A stretch of DNA of 64,000 bases from positions 17,938-81,937 of the forward strand of contig NZ_MPZN01000008.1 of assembly GCF_002936985.1 (NCBI RefSeq). The letters are read 5' to 3'. Shown piece after piece: positions 8,650 to 17,057 of this stretch (position 1 is its first letter; each line of letters starts with the position of its first letter). The position numbers were made by a program, and so were the translations under genes. Source of the stretch: Microterricola pindariensis (GTDB lineage: Bacteria; Actinomycetota; Actinomycetes; Actinomycetales; Microbacteriaceae). The notes beneath the pieces are model-generated. The model ran no database searches, was not told the origin of the DNA, and was given only the letters and a program-made list of their open reading frames with translations.

Positions 8650-10409
8650 GACCTACAACAGGGCTCACCTTCGGGGGACGATACGAGCTCCTTTCGCGGA
8701 TCGCGATCGGCGGCATGGGCGAGGTGTGGCAGGCCACAGACCTCGTCATCGGCCGCCAGGTTGCCATCAAGATCTTGAAGGACGAGTATCTCGGCGACCC
8801 CGGCTTCCTCGAGCGCTTCCGTGCCGAGGCCCGCCACGCCGCACTGGTCAACCATGAGGGCATCGCCAACGTCTTCGACTACGGCGAGGAAGAGGGCAGC
8901 GCCTTCCTCGTGATGGAGCTCGTGCCTGGTGAGGCGCTCTCCACGATCCTCGAGCGCGAACACGTGCTTCCCACCGACAAGGTGCTCGACATCGTCGCGC
9001 AGACCGCGTCTGCCCTGCACGCCGCGCACGCCGCCGGCCTGGTGCACCGCGACATCAAGCCGGGCAACCTCCTCATCACGCCCGACGGGCGCGTCAAGAT
9101 CACCGACTTCGGCATCGCCCGCATCGCCGACCAGGTTCCGCTGACCGCCACCGGCCAGGTCATGGGAACGGTGCAGTACCTCTCCCCCGAGCAGGCCTCC
9201 GGCCACCCGGCATCCCCCACGACCGACATCTACTCCCTGGGCATCGTCGCCTACGAGGCCCTCGCCGGTCGACGCCCGTTCACGGGCGAGTCGCAGGTCG
9301 CCATCGCGATGGCCCAGATCAACGAGGCCCCGCCGGAGCTGCCGCTCACCGTCTCCGAGCCGGTGCGCAACCTCGTCTTCGCCTGCATCGCCAAGAACCC
9401 GGCCGAACGGCCCGCCTCCGCCGCGCACCTCGCGCGGGCGGCGACGGCGCTGCGCCGCGGCGACGTGCAGGCGGCCGCCGCCTCCGTGCCGGCCATCGCC
9501 GGGCTCACCGCGGCGGGCGACGACCTCACCGCGCTCTTCCCGACCCAGCAGGGCGCGCCGACGGCTGCCACGACGATCCTGCCCGCCACGAGCGGCATCG
9601 CCGGCTCGATGACGGCGGCCGACACCACCGTCGCCGAGAAGCCGAAGAAGAAGCGCAGCCCGTGGACCTGGCCGCTCATCGCGCTGATCGCGCTCCTCGC
9701 GATCGTGCTGATCGGCGCCATCGTGGCCCTCGCGACGCAGAACAACGAGCCGAAGACGCCGCCCACCACTCCGTCGACCGTGGCCTCGACCCCGCCGACG
9801 ACCCCGTCGGTCAAGCCGAGCACGCCTCCTCCCGCCCCGACCACGGCCCCGATCGTCGAGTCCGACTTCGTCGGGCGCACCGCCGACGAGGCCCGCGCCA
9901 TGCTCGGCGAGCTCGGCATGACGGCCGACGTCAAGACCGGCAACGCCGCGACTTCGCAGGACGACGTGAACCGGGTCTACGCGGTCAACCCCACCGGCAA
10001 GAACGTCGCCATCGGCACGACCATCACGGTCACCGTCTGGGGCGATGTGGTCATGCCGAGTGCCCCGAGCTCCGCGCCCTCGCTGGCCGGAGGCTCCGAG
10101 CCGTTCGAACCGGGCAGCGACGTCACCATCTCGTGGCCGGCGCAGAGCTGCCCCAGCGGTCAGGAGCTGAGCGGATACGGCGTCAGCGTGTCCGGCGGCG
10201 ACGCAACCGTCAAGGTGCAGGACCAGAGCCCCGGCGGATCGCGCACCGCAGTCATCACCGCGGGCAACGAGCCGTTCTCGGTCACCTTCACCTACTTCTG
10301 CGGCCCGTTCGAATCACCGAGCTCGCCGGCGCTGACCGTCGACGTTTCCGAGGCCACGCCTGAGGCAGTTGCACCAACGCCGACCCCGGGATCGAGCACG
10401 AAGCCCTAG
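8646..10409 (+). CDS. pknA: PknA-like Ser/Thr protein kinase with one PASTA and an extra extracellular domain
   Basis: This is a 587-aa protein. The kinase domain (about residues 10-270) has [29 protein letters not shown] and [11 protein letters not shown] Thr/Ala-rich juxtamembrane segment ends in KPKKKR before one membrane helix (about 340-362). Outside are a Pro/Thr-rich stalk, one PASTA repeat (about 405-465, [19 protein letters not shown]), a ~95-aa beta-rich domain with a Cys pair (QSCPSG...YFCGP), and a Pro/Thr tail. PknA phosphorylates division and wall enzymes. The domain beyond the PASTA is unusual, because mycobacterial PknA lacks extracellular sensor domains. Confidence 0.9.
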   Translation: MRPTTGLTFGGRYELLSRIAIGGMGEVWQATDLVIGRQVAIKILKDEYLGDPGFLERFRAEARHAALVNHEGIANVFDYGEEEGSAFLVMELVPGEALSTILEREHVLPTDKVLDIVAQTASALHAAHAAGLVHRDIKPGNLLITPDGRVKITDFGIARIADQVPLTATGQVMGTVQYLSPEQASGHPASPTTDIYSLGIVAYEALAGRRPFTGESQVAIAMAQINEAPPELPLTVSEPVRNLVFACIAKNPAERPASAAHLARAATALRRGDVQAAAASVPAIAGLTAAGDDLTALFPTQQGAPTAATTILPATSGIAGSMTAADTTVAEKPKKKRSPWTWPLIALIALLAIVLIGAIVALATQNNEPKTPPTTPSTVASTPPTTPSVKPSTPPPAPTTAPIVESDFVGRTADEARAMLGELGMTADVKTGNAATSQDDVNRVYAVNPTGKNVAIGTTITVTVWGDVVMPSAPSSAPSLAGGSEPFEPGSDVTISWPAQSCPSGQELSGYGVSVSGGDATVKVQDQSPGGSRTAVITAGNEPFSVTFTYFCGPFESPSSPALTVDVSEATPEAVAPTPTPGSSTKP

Positions 10410-10437
10410 TAGCACCGGCACGACACCCATCCGAGGG

Positions 10438-10443
10438 TAATAT
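10438..10443 (+). promoter_or_regulatory. Putative -10 element before pknB
   Basis: TAATAT lies in the 69-bp gap between pknA and pknB, about 36 bases before the TTG start. It suggests that pknB can be transcribed separately from the operon. No convincing -35 was found. Confidence 0.35.
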
Positions 10444-10478
10444 CACGTAAGTGCGCCGAGCTATGAGGGAGATTTGTT

Positions 10479-12176
10479 TTGTCTGAGGAAGGTCGCCTGA
10501 TCGCTGGGCGCTACCGTGTGGGCGAGCTCATTGGGCGCGGCGGGATGTCTGATGTGCACCGCGGCACCGACTCGCGTCTGGGGCGCACAGTGGCCATCAA
10601 GCTGCTGAAGCCGTCGCTGGCCAGCGACCCGGCCTTCCGTACCCGCTTCCGCCAGGAGGCCCAGGCGGCCGCGCGCATGGCGCACCCCACGATCGTGCGC
10701 GTCTTCGACGCCGGCGAGGAGACGGTCACCGACCCCAGCGGGCACGAGACCCAGCTCCCCTTCATCGTGATGGAATACGTCGACGGCACGCTGCTGAAGG
10801 ACATCATCCGGCAGGGCCCGCTCGACTCGACGGAGGCTGTGCGCATCCTCGAGGGCGTGCTCACCGCTCTCGAGTACTCCCACCGAGCCGGGGTCGTGCA
10901 CCGCGACATCAAGCCGGGCAACATCATGATCACCCGCAACGGCCAGGTCAAGGTCATGGACTTCGGCATCGCCCGCGCGATCTCGGACTCCTCGACCACG
11001 GTCGCGCAGACCACCGCCATCCTCGGCACCGCCTCCTACTTCTCGCCGGAGCAGGCCAAGGGCGAGATCGTCGATGCCCGCACCGACCTCTACTCGACCG
11101 GTGTCGTGCTGTTCGAGATGCTCACCGCGCGTCCCCCCTTCCGCGGCGACACCCCGGTGGCCGTCGCCTACCAGCACGTCTCGGAGGCTGCCCCCAAGCC
11201 GAGCAGCTTCAACCCGAAGGTCTCCCCCGCGCTCGACGCCGTTGTCGCCCGCGCGATGACGAAGGACAGGGATCAGCGCTACCAGAGCGCCGCGGAGTTC
11301 CGCTCGGAGCTGGAGATGGCCGCCGCCGGCCACGTGCCGATCCACCCGGCACCCGAGTCCGCGGCAACCGCGCTGTTCAGCCAGAACCCGAACGCCGTTT
11401 CCGCGTCAGAACTGGCGCTCAAGCAGCTCTCTGAAGACACCAACATGGTGCGCACCCAGCGCCGCCCACCCGCCCTCTGGATCTGGGCCGGCGTGATGAG
11501 CGTCATCGTCATCGTCATCACGGTGATGCTCTGGGCGATGAACCTGAGCCCCAGCACCGAGCTGCCGCCCTCCTCCCGCGAGGTGCCTGCTCTCACCGGG
11601 CAGAGCTTCGCCCAGGCGCAGGAGGCCCTGGCCGCGCAGGAGCTGCAGGCCACCGAGATGCGCGAGGCCAGTTCCACGGTGCCCGCCGACCAGGTGGTTC
11701 GCACCGATCCCGTCGCCGGCACCATCGTCACCCCCAACACGACGATCAAGGTCTACGTGTCCACCGGCAAGACGGCGGTCGCCATCCCGGATGTCAGCAA
11801 CATCAGCCTGGCCGACGCCGAGGCGAAGCTCACGGCTGCCGGCTTCCAGCTCGGCCTCACGACCAAGAAGAACTCGCCGACCATCGCCGCGGACACCGTG
11901 CTCAGCACCATGCCGGCAGCCGGCACGGAGGGCCACGAGGGCGACACCGTTGACGTGACGATCTCCAGCGGGCTCGTGGAGCTGCCCGACCTGACGGGCC
12001 AGACGCTCAGCGCGGCGACGGCCATCCTGCAGGGTCCAGAGCTGCAGCTGGAGGCCACACCGGTGCGCGACGACAACTGCGACGCGCAGCCGAACGACCC
12101 GATCGTGCGACAGTCGCTCGCCCCCGGCGATGTGCCCCAGCGCTCCGAGGTACAGCTCACCTACTGCGCGGGGTAG
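10479..12176 (+). CDS. pknB: PknB, Ser/Thr protein kinase with three PASTA repeats
   Basis: This is a 565-aa protein. The start is a TTG at 10479, with a good GAGGGAG ribosome site seven bases upstream. The kinase domain (about 10-275) has [30 protein letters not shown] and GTASYFSPEQ. A single membrane helix is near residues 330-352. Three PASTA repeats follow (starting at EVPALTGQ, AIPDVSN and ELPDLTGQ), which in PknB bind muropeptides or lipid II. The protein ends with a probable Cys pair in the last PASTA (DNCDAQ...LTYCAG). It phosphorylates wall-synthesis and division proteins and is opposed by PstP. Confidence 0.94.
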   Translation: MSEEGRLIAGRYRVGELIGRGGMSDVHRGTDSRLGRTVAIKLLKPSLASDPAFRTRFRQEAQAAARMAHPTIVRVFDAGEETVTDPSGHETQLPFIVMEYVDGTLLKDIIRQGPLDSTEAVRILEGVLTALEYSHRAGVVHRDIKPGNIMITRNGQVKVMDFGIARAISDSSTTVAQTTAILGTASYFSPEQAKGEIVDARTDLYSTGVVLFEMLTARPPFRGDTPVAVAYQHVSEAAPKPSSFNPKVSPALDAVVARAMTKDRDQRYQSAAEFRSELEMAAAGHVPIHPAPESAATALFSQNPNAVSASELALKQLSEDTNMVRTQRRPPALWIWAGVMSVIVIVITVMLWAMNLSPSTELPPSSREVPALTGQSFAQAQEALAAQELQATEMREASSTVPADQVVRTDPVAGTIVTPNTTIKVYVSTGKTAVAIPDVSNISLADAEAKLTAAGFQLGLTTKKNSPTIAADTVLSTMPAAGTEGHEGDTVDVTISSGLVELPDLTGQTLSAATAILQGPELQLEATPVRDDNCDAQPNDPIVRQSLAPGDVPQRSEVQLTYCAG

Positions 12177-12204
12177 TCGGACTCCCGACCGGCGTGAGCC
12201 GGGC

Positions 12205-12843
12205 TCAGCCCAGGCGCACCAGCGGGTTGAGGTCGAGCGCGCGCGCCGCGGCCCCGGCCAGCCCAGCGCCCTCCAGCCAGTTTCCGAGCATCCGGTAGCC
12301 GCCCTCCGTCAGCACGGACTCCGGGTGGAACTGCACACCGTAGAGCGGCGCTGAGGCGTGCCTGAGGCCCATGATGACCCCACCCTGCGTGCGCGAGGTG
12401 ATCACCAGCTCGGCCGGGACCGTCTCCTCGACGACGGCGAGCGAGTGGTAGCGGGTGGCCGTGAACGGCTGCGGCACGCCGGCGTAGAACGGGCTGTCGT
12501 CGTGGGCGACCAACGAGGTCTTGCCGTGCATGAGCTCCTCGGCGTTCGTCACGGTGGCGCCGAAGGCCTCCGCGATGGCCTGGTGGCCGAGGCAGACGCC
12601 GAGCAGCGGCTGGCCGGCGGCGTAGGCGGCACGCACCGTCGCGATCGAGACGCCCGCGTCGGCGGGCTTGCCCGGGCCGGGCGAGACCAGCACGGCGTCG
12701 TACTCGGCCGCGCGGTCCGCGGCGTCCGCCACCGGGTAGTCGTCATTGCGCACGACGGTGGTTTCGGCGCCGAGCTCCTGCAGGTAGCCGTTCAGCGTGT
12801 AGACGAAGCTGTCATAGTTGTCGATGACGAGTACGCGGGTCAT
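12205..12843 (-). CDS. trpG: Class I glutamine amidotransferase, anthranilate/aminodeoxychorismate synthase component II
   Basis: This is a 212-aa protein. ATG 12843 is chosen because it gives the canonical start MTRVLVIDNYDSFVYTLNGYL; further upstream the same frame runs through the neighbouring small gene. The triad is visible: Cys in LLGVCLGHQAI and His/Glu in VQFHPESVLTEGG. It supplies ammonia from glutamine to chorismate-using synthases (tryptophan or folate branch). The genomic place near pknB is the same as mycobacterial trpG/pabA. It overlaps the small membrane protein gene by ATGA and is convergent with pknB. Confidence 0.9.
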   Translation of the reverse strand: MTRVLVIDNYDSFVYTLNGYLQELGAETTVVRNDDYPVADAADRAAEYDAVLVSPGPGKPADAGVSIATVRAAYAAGQPLLGVCLGHQAIAEAFGATVTNAEELMHGKTSLVAHDDSPFYAGVPQPFTATRYHSLAVVEETVPAELVITSRTQGGVIMGLRHASAPLYGVQFHPESVLTEGGYRMLGNWLEGAGLAGAAARALDLNPLVRLG

Positions 12844-12998
12844 GTGCCGACCGTCGCTTCCTGGTTGTTGATGAGCGTCTCCACCCAGGGGAAGACCCAG
12901 GTGGCAAGGGAGTAGATGGCCGCGGTCAGGAGCACCAGCAGCAGCAGGATGCGCAGCCAGACCGGGCCCGGGAGGACCCGCCATAAAGCACCGTACAT
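12840..12998 (-). CDS. Small single-helix membrane protein, 52 aa
   Basis: This ORF starts ATG at 12998 (MYGALWRVLPGPVWLR) and ends by ATGA overlap with trpG. It contains one strong hydrophobic helix (ILLLLVLLTAAIYSLATWVF) followed by a short polar tail. It sits 3 bases downstream of the sortase gene and is translationally coupled to trpG, so it is very likely real. The function is unknown; the location suggests a small membrane partner of the division/wall cluster. Confidence 0.8.
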   Translation of the reverse strand: MYGALWRVLPGPVWLRILLLLVLLTAAIYSLATWVFPWVETLINNQEATVGT

Positions 12999-13001
12999 CG
13001 A

Positions 13002-13814
13002 TCAGCCTTCCTGCACCTGAGCGGCGACTTGTGCGGCGATCTCCGCCGGCGGGCCCGCGCTGAGCGGCTGCCAGCTCTCGAACACCCCGTACGAGATGAT
13101 GCGCTCGTCGGTCGAGTACAGCGGGTTGCAGGTGGTGAGCGTGATGATCGCCTCGACCGGGGCGGCCTCCGGCAGGCGCGGGACCGGCGCGAGAACGTCT
13201 CCTGCGCTCGGCTGCACGTACTCGTGGTTGCGGAAGCGGTAGGTGTAGTAGCCGTCGGCGGTCTGCACGTAGATGGCGTCGCCGAGCTGCAGCTCATTCA
13301 CGAGGTGCATGCCGCCGCCCCAGGCGCTGCGGTGGGCGGCCACCGCGAAGTTGCCCGGCTCGCCCGGCATCTGGGTGTTGTCGTAGCGGCCGACACCGAG
13401 GTACATGCTGTTCAGGACGTCCAGCGTGGTGCCCTCTGCGATGTTGCGGGCATACTCCGGGCCGAAGCGGGGAACGTAGAGAACGCCGAGGATCTGACCG
13501 TGCTCCGGGGCTTCGGCAACCGGCGTCGGCCCGAAGTCGACGGGCACCTCGGGGTCGGCGGCGTCCGGCTGTGGCGCAAGCGGGGCCCCGGCCTGGGCGA
13601 TCCATTCCTGACTCTGGGATGCCGCGGAGCTCTTCTGCTGGTTTGCCATGATGGCGTCGTTCCACCACAGCTGCCAGGCGAGGAACAACAGCACCAGCAC
13701 GCCGGCGGTGACCAGCAGCTCGCCGAGCACTCCCGCGACGCTGACCCGGGGGCGAGCGCGGCCTCGGTCCCGGCCCGGGCGCCGAGTCCTGGGCGTCTCG
13801 GCGGCCTCACTCAT
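13002..13814 (-). CDS. Class E sortase
   Basis: This is a 270-aa protein. The Arg-rich cytoplasmic N-terminus is followed by a membrane helix (about residues 28-47, LLVTAGVLVLLFLAWQLWW). The catalytic domain carries the His in VAAHRSAW, the Cys in the motif TLTTCNPLYS, and the Arg in DERIISYG. Class E sortases attach surface proteins with C-terminal sorting signals to peptidoglycan in high-GC Gram-positives. A candidate substrate ending LPATG is encoded at 17,058-19,319. It is first in a three-gene minus-strand operon and is divergent from crgA. Confidence 0.9.
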   Translation of the reverse strand: MSEAAETPRTRRPGRDRGRARPRVSVAGVLGELLVTAGVLVLLFLAWQLWWNDAIMANQQKSSAASQSQEWIAQAGAPLAPQPDAADPEVPVDFGPTPVAEAPEHGQILGVLYVPRFGPEYARNIAEGTTLDVLNSMYLGVGRYDNTQMPGEPGNFAVAAHRSAWGGGMHLVNELQLGDAIYVQTADGYYTYRFRNHEYVQPSAGDVLAPVPRLPEAAPVEAIITLTTCNPLYSTDERIISYGVFESWQPLSAGPPAEIAAQVAAQVQEG

Positions 13815-13880
13815 GCTGCAATCCTATGGGAGCTGGGCGACCGGCCACGGCGGTGCTCGGTATCCCCATGGTGTTCAGGA

Positions 13881-13886
13881 TAGAAT
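13881..13886 (+). promoter_or_regulatory. -10 element of crgA, leaderless transcript likely
   Basis: TAGAAT lies 7 bases before the crgA ATG (13894). A transcript initiated the usual 6-7 nt downstream would start at or next to the A of the start codon. No ribosome site precedes the gene. Confidence 0.5.
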
Positions 13887-13893
13887 CGCACGC

Positions 13894-14136
13894 ATGGCAC
13901 GCACGAAATCATCGAAGCCCGCACCAGTGGTCGAGAACCGCTCTGGTGAAGACGCCCCGAACGCGGTGTGGTTCAAGCCCGTCATGTTCGGCTTCATGCT
14001 GCTCGGACTGGTGTGGATCATCGTGTTCTACGTGAGCCAGGGAGCCTGGCCCGTCGCCGCGCTCGGCTCGTGGAACATCCTCGTCGGGTTCGGAATCGCC
14101 TTCATCGGCTTCCTCATGACCACCCGCTGGCGCTGA
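13894..14136 (+). CDS. crgA: CrgA cell-division protein
   Basis: This is an 80-aa protein with an N-terminal polar part (MARTKSSKPAPVVENR) and two membrane helices (FGFMLLGLVWIIVFYVS and WNILVGFGIAFIGFLM), ending TTRWR. It matches actinobacterial CrgA in length and topology. CrgA is a divisome scaffold that recruits PBPs, FtsI and CwsA at the septum. ATG 13894 is used because earlier in-frame codons would run back into the divergent sortase gene. Confidence 0.93.
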   Translation: MARTKSSKPAPVVENRSGEDAPNAVWFKPVMFGFMLLGLVWIIVFYVSQGAWPVAALGSWNILVGFGIAFIGFLMTTRWR

Positions 14137-14156
14137 CTCAGCGCTCCGCGTGATTC

Positions 14157-14185
14157 GGCCGTCACCCTCGGGTGGCGGCCTTTTT
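14157..14185 (+). terminator. Intrinsic terminator after crgA
   Basis: A hairpin with arms GGCCGTCACC/GGTGGCGGCC (one wobble) is followed immediately by TTTTT, 20 bases beyond the crgA stop. Confidence 0.88.
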
Positions 14186-14251
14186 CATGCCCGCTGTGCC
14201 CGCCGGTCCGCGGCCGGCGTCCACAGCCCGTGCTGTAACCCCATAAGAAAG

Positions 14252-14351
14252 TTATCCACAGGGGTTTACCCGTGTGGAAAGTTACATCCGTGTAATTATC
14301 CCCAGTGTTAATAACCCTGTGGATAGATTCTGGGGATAACTCTGTGGAGAG
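14252..14351. promoter_or_regulatory. DnaA-box cluster between crgA and the rhomboid gene
   Basis: One perfect TTATCCACA (14252-14260) is accompanied by TTATCCCCA (14296-14304), CTATCCACA on the minus strand (14318-14326), TTATCCCCA on the minus strand (14331-14339), and weaker TGTGGAAA and TGTGGAGA elements. Both strands are represented and the stretch is locally AT-rich. The dnaA-dnaN gap uses the same box types. It could titrate DnaA or regulate neighbouring genes. Confidence 0.65.
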
Positions 14352-14368
14352 GCCGGGATGCCGCGGGC

Positions 14369-15217
14369 TCAGACCAGTGGGAAGAACACGTAGCGCAGGC
14401 TGAGCAGCAGCAACACCAGCGTGAGGGCGCTGAGCAGCACGATCTGGAGGGCCTTCTGGTCCCGCTTGCGGGTCTCCATGTAGATCAGCCCGACGAGCGC
14501 GCCGCCGACCAGACCGCCGAGGTGGGCCTGCCAGGCGATGTTCAGGTTGGGGATGAACCCGATCACGAGGTTGATGCCGAGCAGCACGAGCAGCTGTCTG
14601 GCGTCGCCGCCCATCCGGCGCTGGATCACCAGGAAGGCGCCCATCAGGCCGAAGATGGCGCCGGAGGCGCCGACGACCTGCGTCGTCGGCGAGCTGAGCA
14701 GCACGACCCCGGCCGAGCCGGCCAGCGCGCTGATCAGGTAGAGCGCGAGAAAGCGGCCGCGGCCGAGCATCCGCTCGAGCAGCTGCCCGAAGATCCACAG
14801 CGTGTACATGTTCAGCGCCACGTGGAGGATGAAGCCGGTGGAGTGCACGAGCGCAGCGGTGAGCAGACGCCACGGCTCGAAGATGTGTGTCGACACCGCG
14901 ATCGGTGTGAAGAACAGCGCGTTCGTCACCCCGAGCCCGGGGATCCACTGCAAGACGAAGACGAGCAGGGTGAGCCCGATGATGCTGTACGTCACCACGG
15001 GGGCGCCCTGCCCCGTCATCCGGGTCAGGATGGCGGGCTTGGTGCGCGGCGCGGATGCCCGCTGCTCGCGCATGCACTCAGGGCAGGTAACACCAACTGC
15101 CCCGACTGTCTGGCAGTCGGGGCAGATGGTACGGCCACAACGCTGACAGAGGATGTAGCTCTGCCGCGAGGGGTGCCGGTAGCAATAGTCTGCCGCCGAG
15201 TCCGGCACCGAGGTCAT
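14369..15217 (-). CDS. Rhomboid-family intramembrane serine protease with N-terminal zinc-finger-like segment
   Basis: This is a 282-aa protein. The first ~50 residues carry paired Cys/His (CYRH, CQRCGRTICPDC, CPECM), a small zinc-binding domain common in actinobacterial rhomboids. Six or seven membrane helices follow. The catalytic Ser is in VGASGAIFG and the His in WQAHLGGLVGG. It cleaves transmembrane substrates within the membrane; the target is unknown. It is transcribed in the same direction as ppiA, 9 bases downstream of its stop. Confidence 0.92.
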   Translation of the reverse strand: MTSVPDSAADYCYRHPSRQSYILCQRCGRTICPDCQTVGAVGVTCPECMREQRASAPRTKPAILTRMTGQGAPVVTYSIIGLTLLVFVLQWIPGLGVTNALFFTPIAVSTHIFEPWRLLTAALVHSTGFILHVALNMYTLWIFGQLLERMLGRGRFLALYLISALAGSAGVVLLSSPTTQVVGASGAIFGLMGAFLVIQRRMGGDARQLLVLLGINLVIGFIPNLNIAWQAHLGGLVGGALVGLIYMETRKRDQKALQIVLLSALTLVLLLLSLRYVFFPLV

Positions 15218-15226
15218 AGATGCAGC

Positions 15227-15766
15227 CTAGAGCTGCTCGATGGTGATGCTCTCGATGACGACGTCGTCGAGCGGGCGGTCGCGGCCGTCGGTCGGGACCG
15301 AGCCGAGCTTGTCGACGATGGCGCGGGAATCCGCGTCCTCGACGGCACCGAAGATCGAGTGCTTGCCCTGCAGCCAGGTGGTCGGGGCGGTGGTGATGAA
15401 GAACTGCGAACCGTTGGTTCCGCGGCCGCCCTGGATGCCGGCGTTGGCCATGGCCAGCATGTACGGCTCGGTGAAGTCGAGGTCCGGGCTGATCTCGTCG
15501 TCGAACTGGTAGCCGGGGCCGCCGATGCCCTGGCCAAGCGGGTCGCCGCCCTGGATCATGAATCCGGGGATGATGCGGTGGAACACGACGCCGTTGTACA
15601 ACGGGGTGTTGCTCTTCACGCCGGTGGCCGGGTGGGTCCATTCCTGCTCACCGGTGGCGAGCCCGACAAAGTTGCGGACGGTCTTCGGGGCATGGTTGCC
15701 GAACAGGTTCACCTTGATCGGGCCGTAGTTGGTGTTGAGCGTTGCGACAGCGGTGTGCTTGGACAT
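15227..15766 (-). CDS. ppiA: Cyclophilin-type peptidyl-prolyl cis-trans isomerase
   Basis: This is a 179-aa protein without a signal peptide. Conserved cyclophilin motifs are FHRIIPGFMIQGGDP, GSQFFITTAPT and HSIFGAVED. It catalyses proline isomerisation during folding in the cytoplasm. Near-origin placement next to crgA is common in actinobacteria. The ATG at 15766 follows a short AT-richer leader. Confidence 0.94.
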   Translation of the reverse strand: MSKHTAVATLNTNYGPIKVNLFGNHAPKTVRNFVGLATGEQEWTHPATGVKSNTPLYNGVVFHRIIPGFMIQGGDPLGQGIGGPGYQFDDEISPDLDFTEPYMLAMANAGIQGGRGTNGSQFFITTAPTTWLQGKHSIFGAVEDADSRAIVDKLGSVPTDGRDRPLDDVVIESITIEQL

Positions 15767-15913
15767 AGCAACATTCTCTCACAGGCATTTGTGGCGTCCG
15801 GCGTTGTTCGCGCGCAACGAAATACACAGGGCGATCTGCAAACTCTCGCCCCGCACTCAGCCAATTCGGTGGCAAGATGGTAGCTGTTCGCCAGAGACAC
15901 GATGGAGGGTCCG

Positions 15914-16438
15914 ATGAGCCTGTCACGAAAGCGTCGCAAAGAACTCGATCACCTGCGCAGCAGCGCCGAGGAATTGTGGGAACAGCAGCAGGCGGTGTTG
16001 AACCACGCCAACGATGTCGCCCGGGAGGCCAGCCGCCAGCTCAGCCACCTCACCCGCGAGGAGGTCGCGCCACGAGTGCGTGACAGCTACGCGCAGTACG
16101 TCCGTCCCGGCGTCGACCAGGCGCGCGAGCTCGCACGGGGAACGGGCGCGACCATCGAGCGCACCGTCGTTCCCGCTCTGGGCAGCGCCATCGGCACCGT
16201 GCTGAGCGTCGGTGATGTGGCCAGGGACGCCCGCGTGCGCGCCGCGTTCAACCGCGTCGCCCCGAAGAAGGTCGTGGTTCCCGAGAAGAAGAGCTCGGGC
16301 ATCGGCGGAACCATCGCCCTCGCCGCGGCCGTTCTGGTCGCCGCCGGCGTCGCCTACGCCGTCTGGCAGACCTTCCGCGCCGACGATGAGCTCTGGGTCG
16401 CCGACGACGAGTCCCCTCTCGACGGCACCCGCCCCTAG
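15914..16438 (+). CDS. Actinobacterial membrane-associated protein, helical with one C-terminal TM
   Basis: This is a 174-aa protein. ATG 15914 is preferred over 15902 because GGAGGGT lies in the right place for it. The N-terminal two thirds is a charged, probably helical segment (KRRKELDHLRSSAEELWEQQ...). One hydrophobic helix (TIALAAAVLVAAGVAYAVW) precedes an acidic tail. I recognise it only as a conserved near-origin actinobacterial protein type of unknown function (possibly DUF5324-like). It ends at a strong hairpin facing the NUDIX gene. Confidence 0.7.
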   Translation: MSLSRKRRKELDHLRSSAEELWEQQQAVLNHANDVAREASRQLSHLTREEVAPRVRDSYAQYVRPGVDQARELARGTGATIERTVVPALGSAIGTVLSVGDVARDARVRAAFNRVAPKKVVVPEKKSSGIGGTIALAAAVLVAAGVAYAVWQTFRADDELWVADDESPLDGTRP

Positions 16439-16448
16439 GACTCCCCCC

Positions 16449-16494
16449 GCACAGTAAAGGCCGCCATCCCTCGGGATGGCGGCCTTTACTGTGC
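16449..16494. terminator. Bidirectional terminator hairpin
   Basis: This is an almost perfect palindrome of 46 bp with a tiny loop, built on AAAGGCCGCCATCCC and its complement. It lies between a plus-strand gene ending at 16438 and a minus-strand gene ending at 16545. AAA/TTT tracts flank the stem on both sides. Confidence 0.8.
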
Positions 16495-16544
16495 GCTCTG
16501 GTTCTGCGCGCTCTGGTTCTGTGTGCTCTGGCGCGCGGCGGCGA

Positions 16545-16994
16545 TCAGCGCTCGATCAGGATGCCGTTGGCCGGCTGCGCCTCGTTCAACGCGAGTCCGA
16601 TGCGCACCAGCTCGACGGTCTTCAACCCCGCCAGCTCGGCGAGCGGCACCCACCGCGCCTCGTCGCTGGAGCCACCCCGTTCGTGGGCGAGCTCGCCCGA
16701 GATGACGTGCGCCCGGTAGAGAATGCGGATCGAGTTCAGCGGGCGTGCGACGGCGCCGGGCAGCCGGCTGTGCGAGCCGATGATGTGGTTGTCGATGCCG
16801 AGCAGCACGTCGAGTGCGGCATGGTAGCCGGTCTCCTCGAAGATCTCGCGGATGGCGGTCTGTGACGGGTTCTCGTCGCCCTCGAGCCCGCCTCCCGGCA
16901 ACGTCCAGGCGTTGCGCCCGTGCTCGTTCCAGTGCGAGAGCAGGATGTGCCCATCCCTGATGATCACCCCGTAGGCAGCAACCCTGATGTCCAT
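16545..16994 (-). CDS. NUDIX hydrolase
   Basis: This is a 149-aa protein with a full Nudix box (GGGLEGDENPSQ followed by REIFEETGY). It begins MDIRVAAYGVIIRDGHILL, the usual first strands of the fold. It should hydrolyse a nucleoside diphosphate linked to another moiety; the substrate is not predictable. It is a single-gene unit. Downstream of the stop the sequence holds three short GCTCTGGTTCTG-like tandem units (about 16493-16530). Confidence 0.9.
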   Translation of the reverse strand: MDIRVAAYGVIIRDGHILLSHWNEHGRNAWTLPGGGLEGDENPSQTAIREIFEETGYHAALDVLLGIDNHIIGSHSRLPGAVARPLNSIRILYRAHVISGELAHERGGSSDEARWVPLAELAGLKTVELVRIGLALNEAQPANGILIER

Positions 16995-17057
16995 TCCGCA
17001 ACACTACGCCGGAATGCTCGGAGGGCCGCGGCGGACCGGCCCTCCGAGCGTGCGTGT

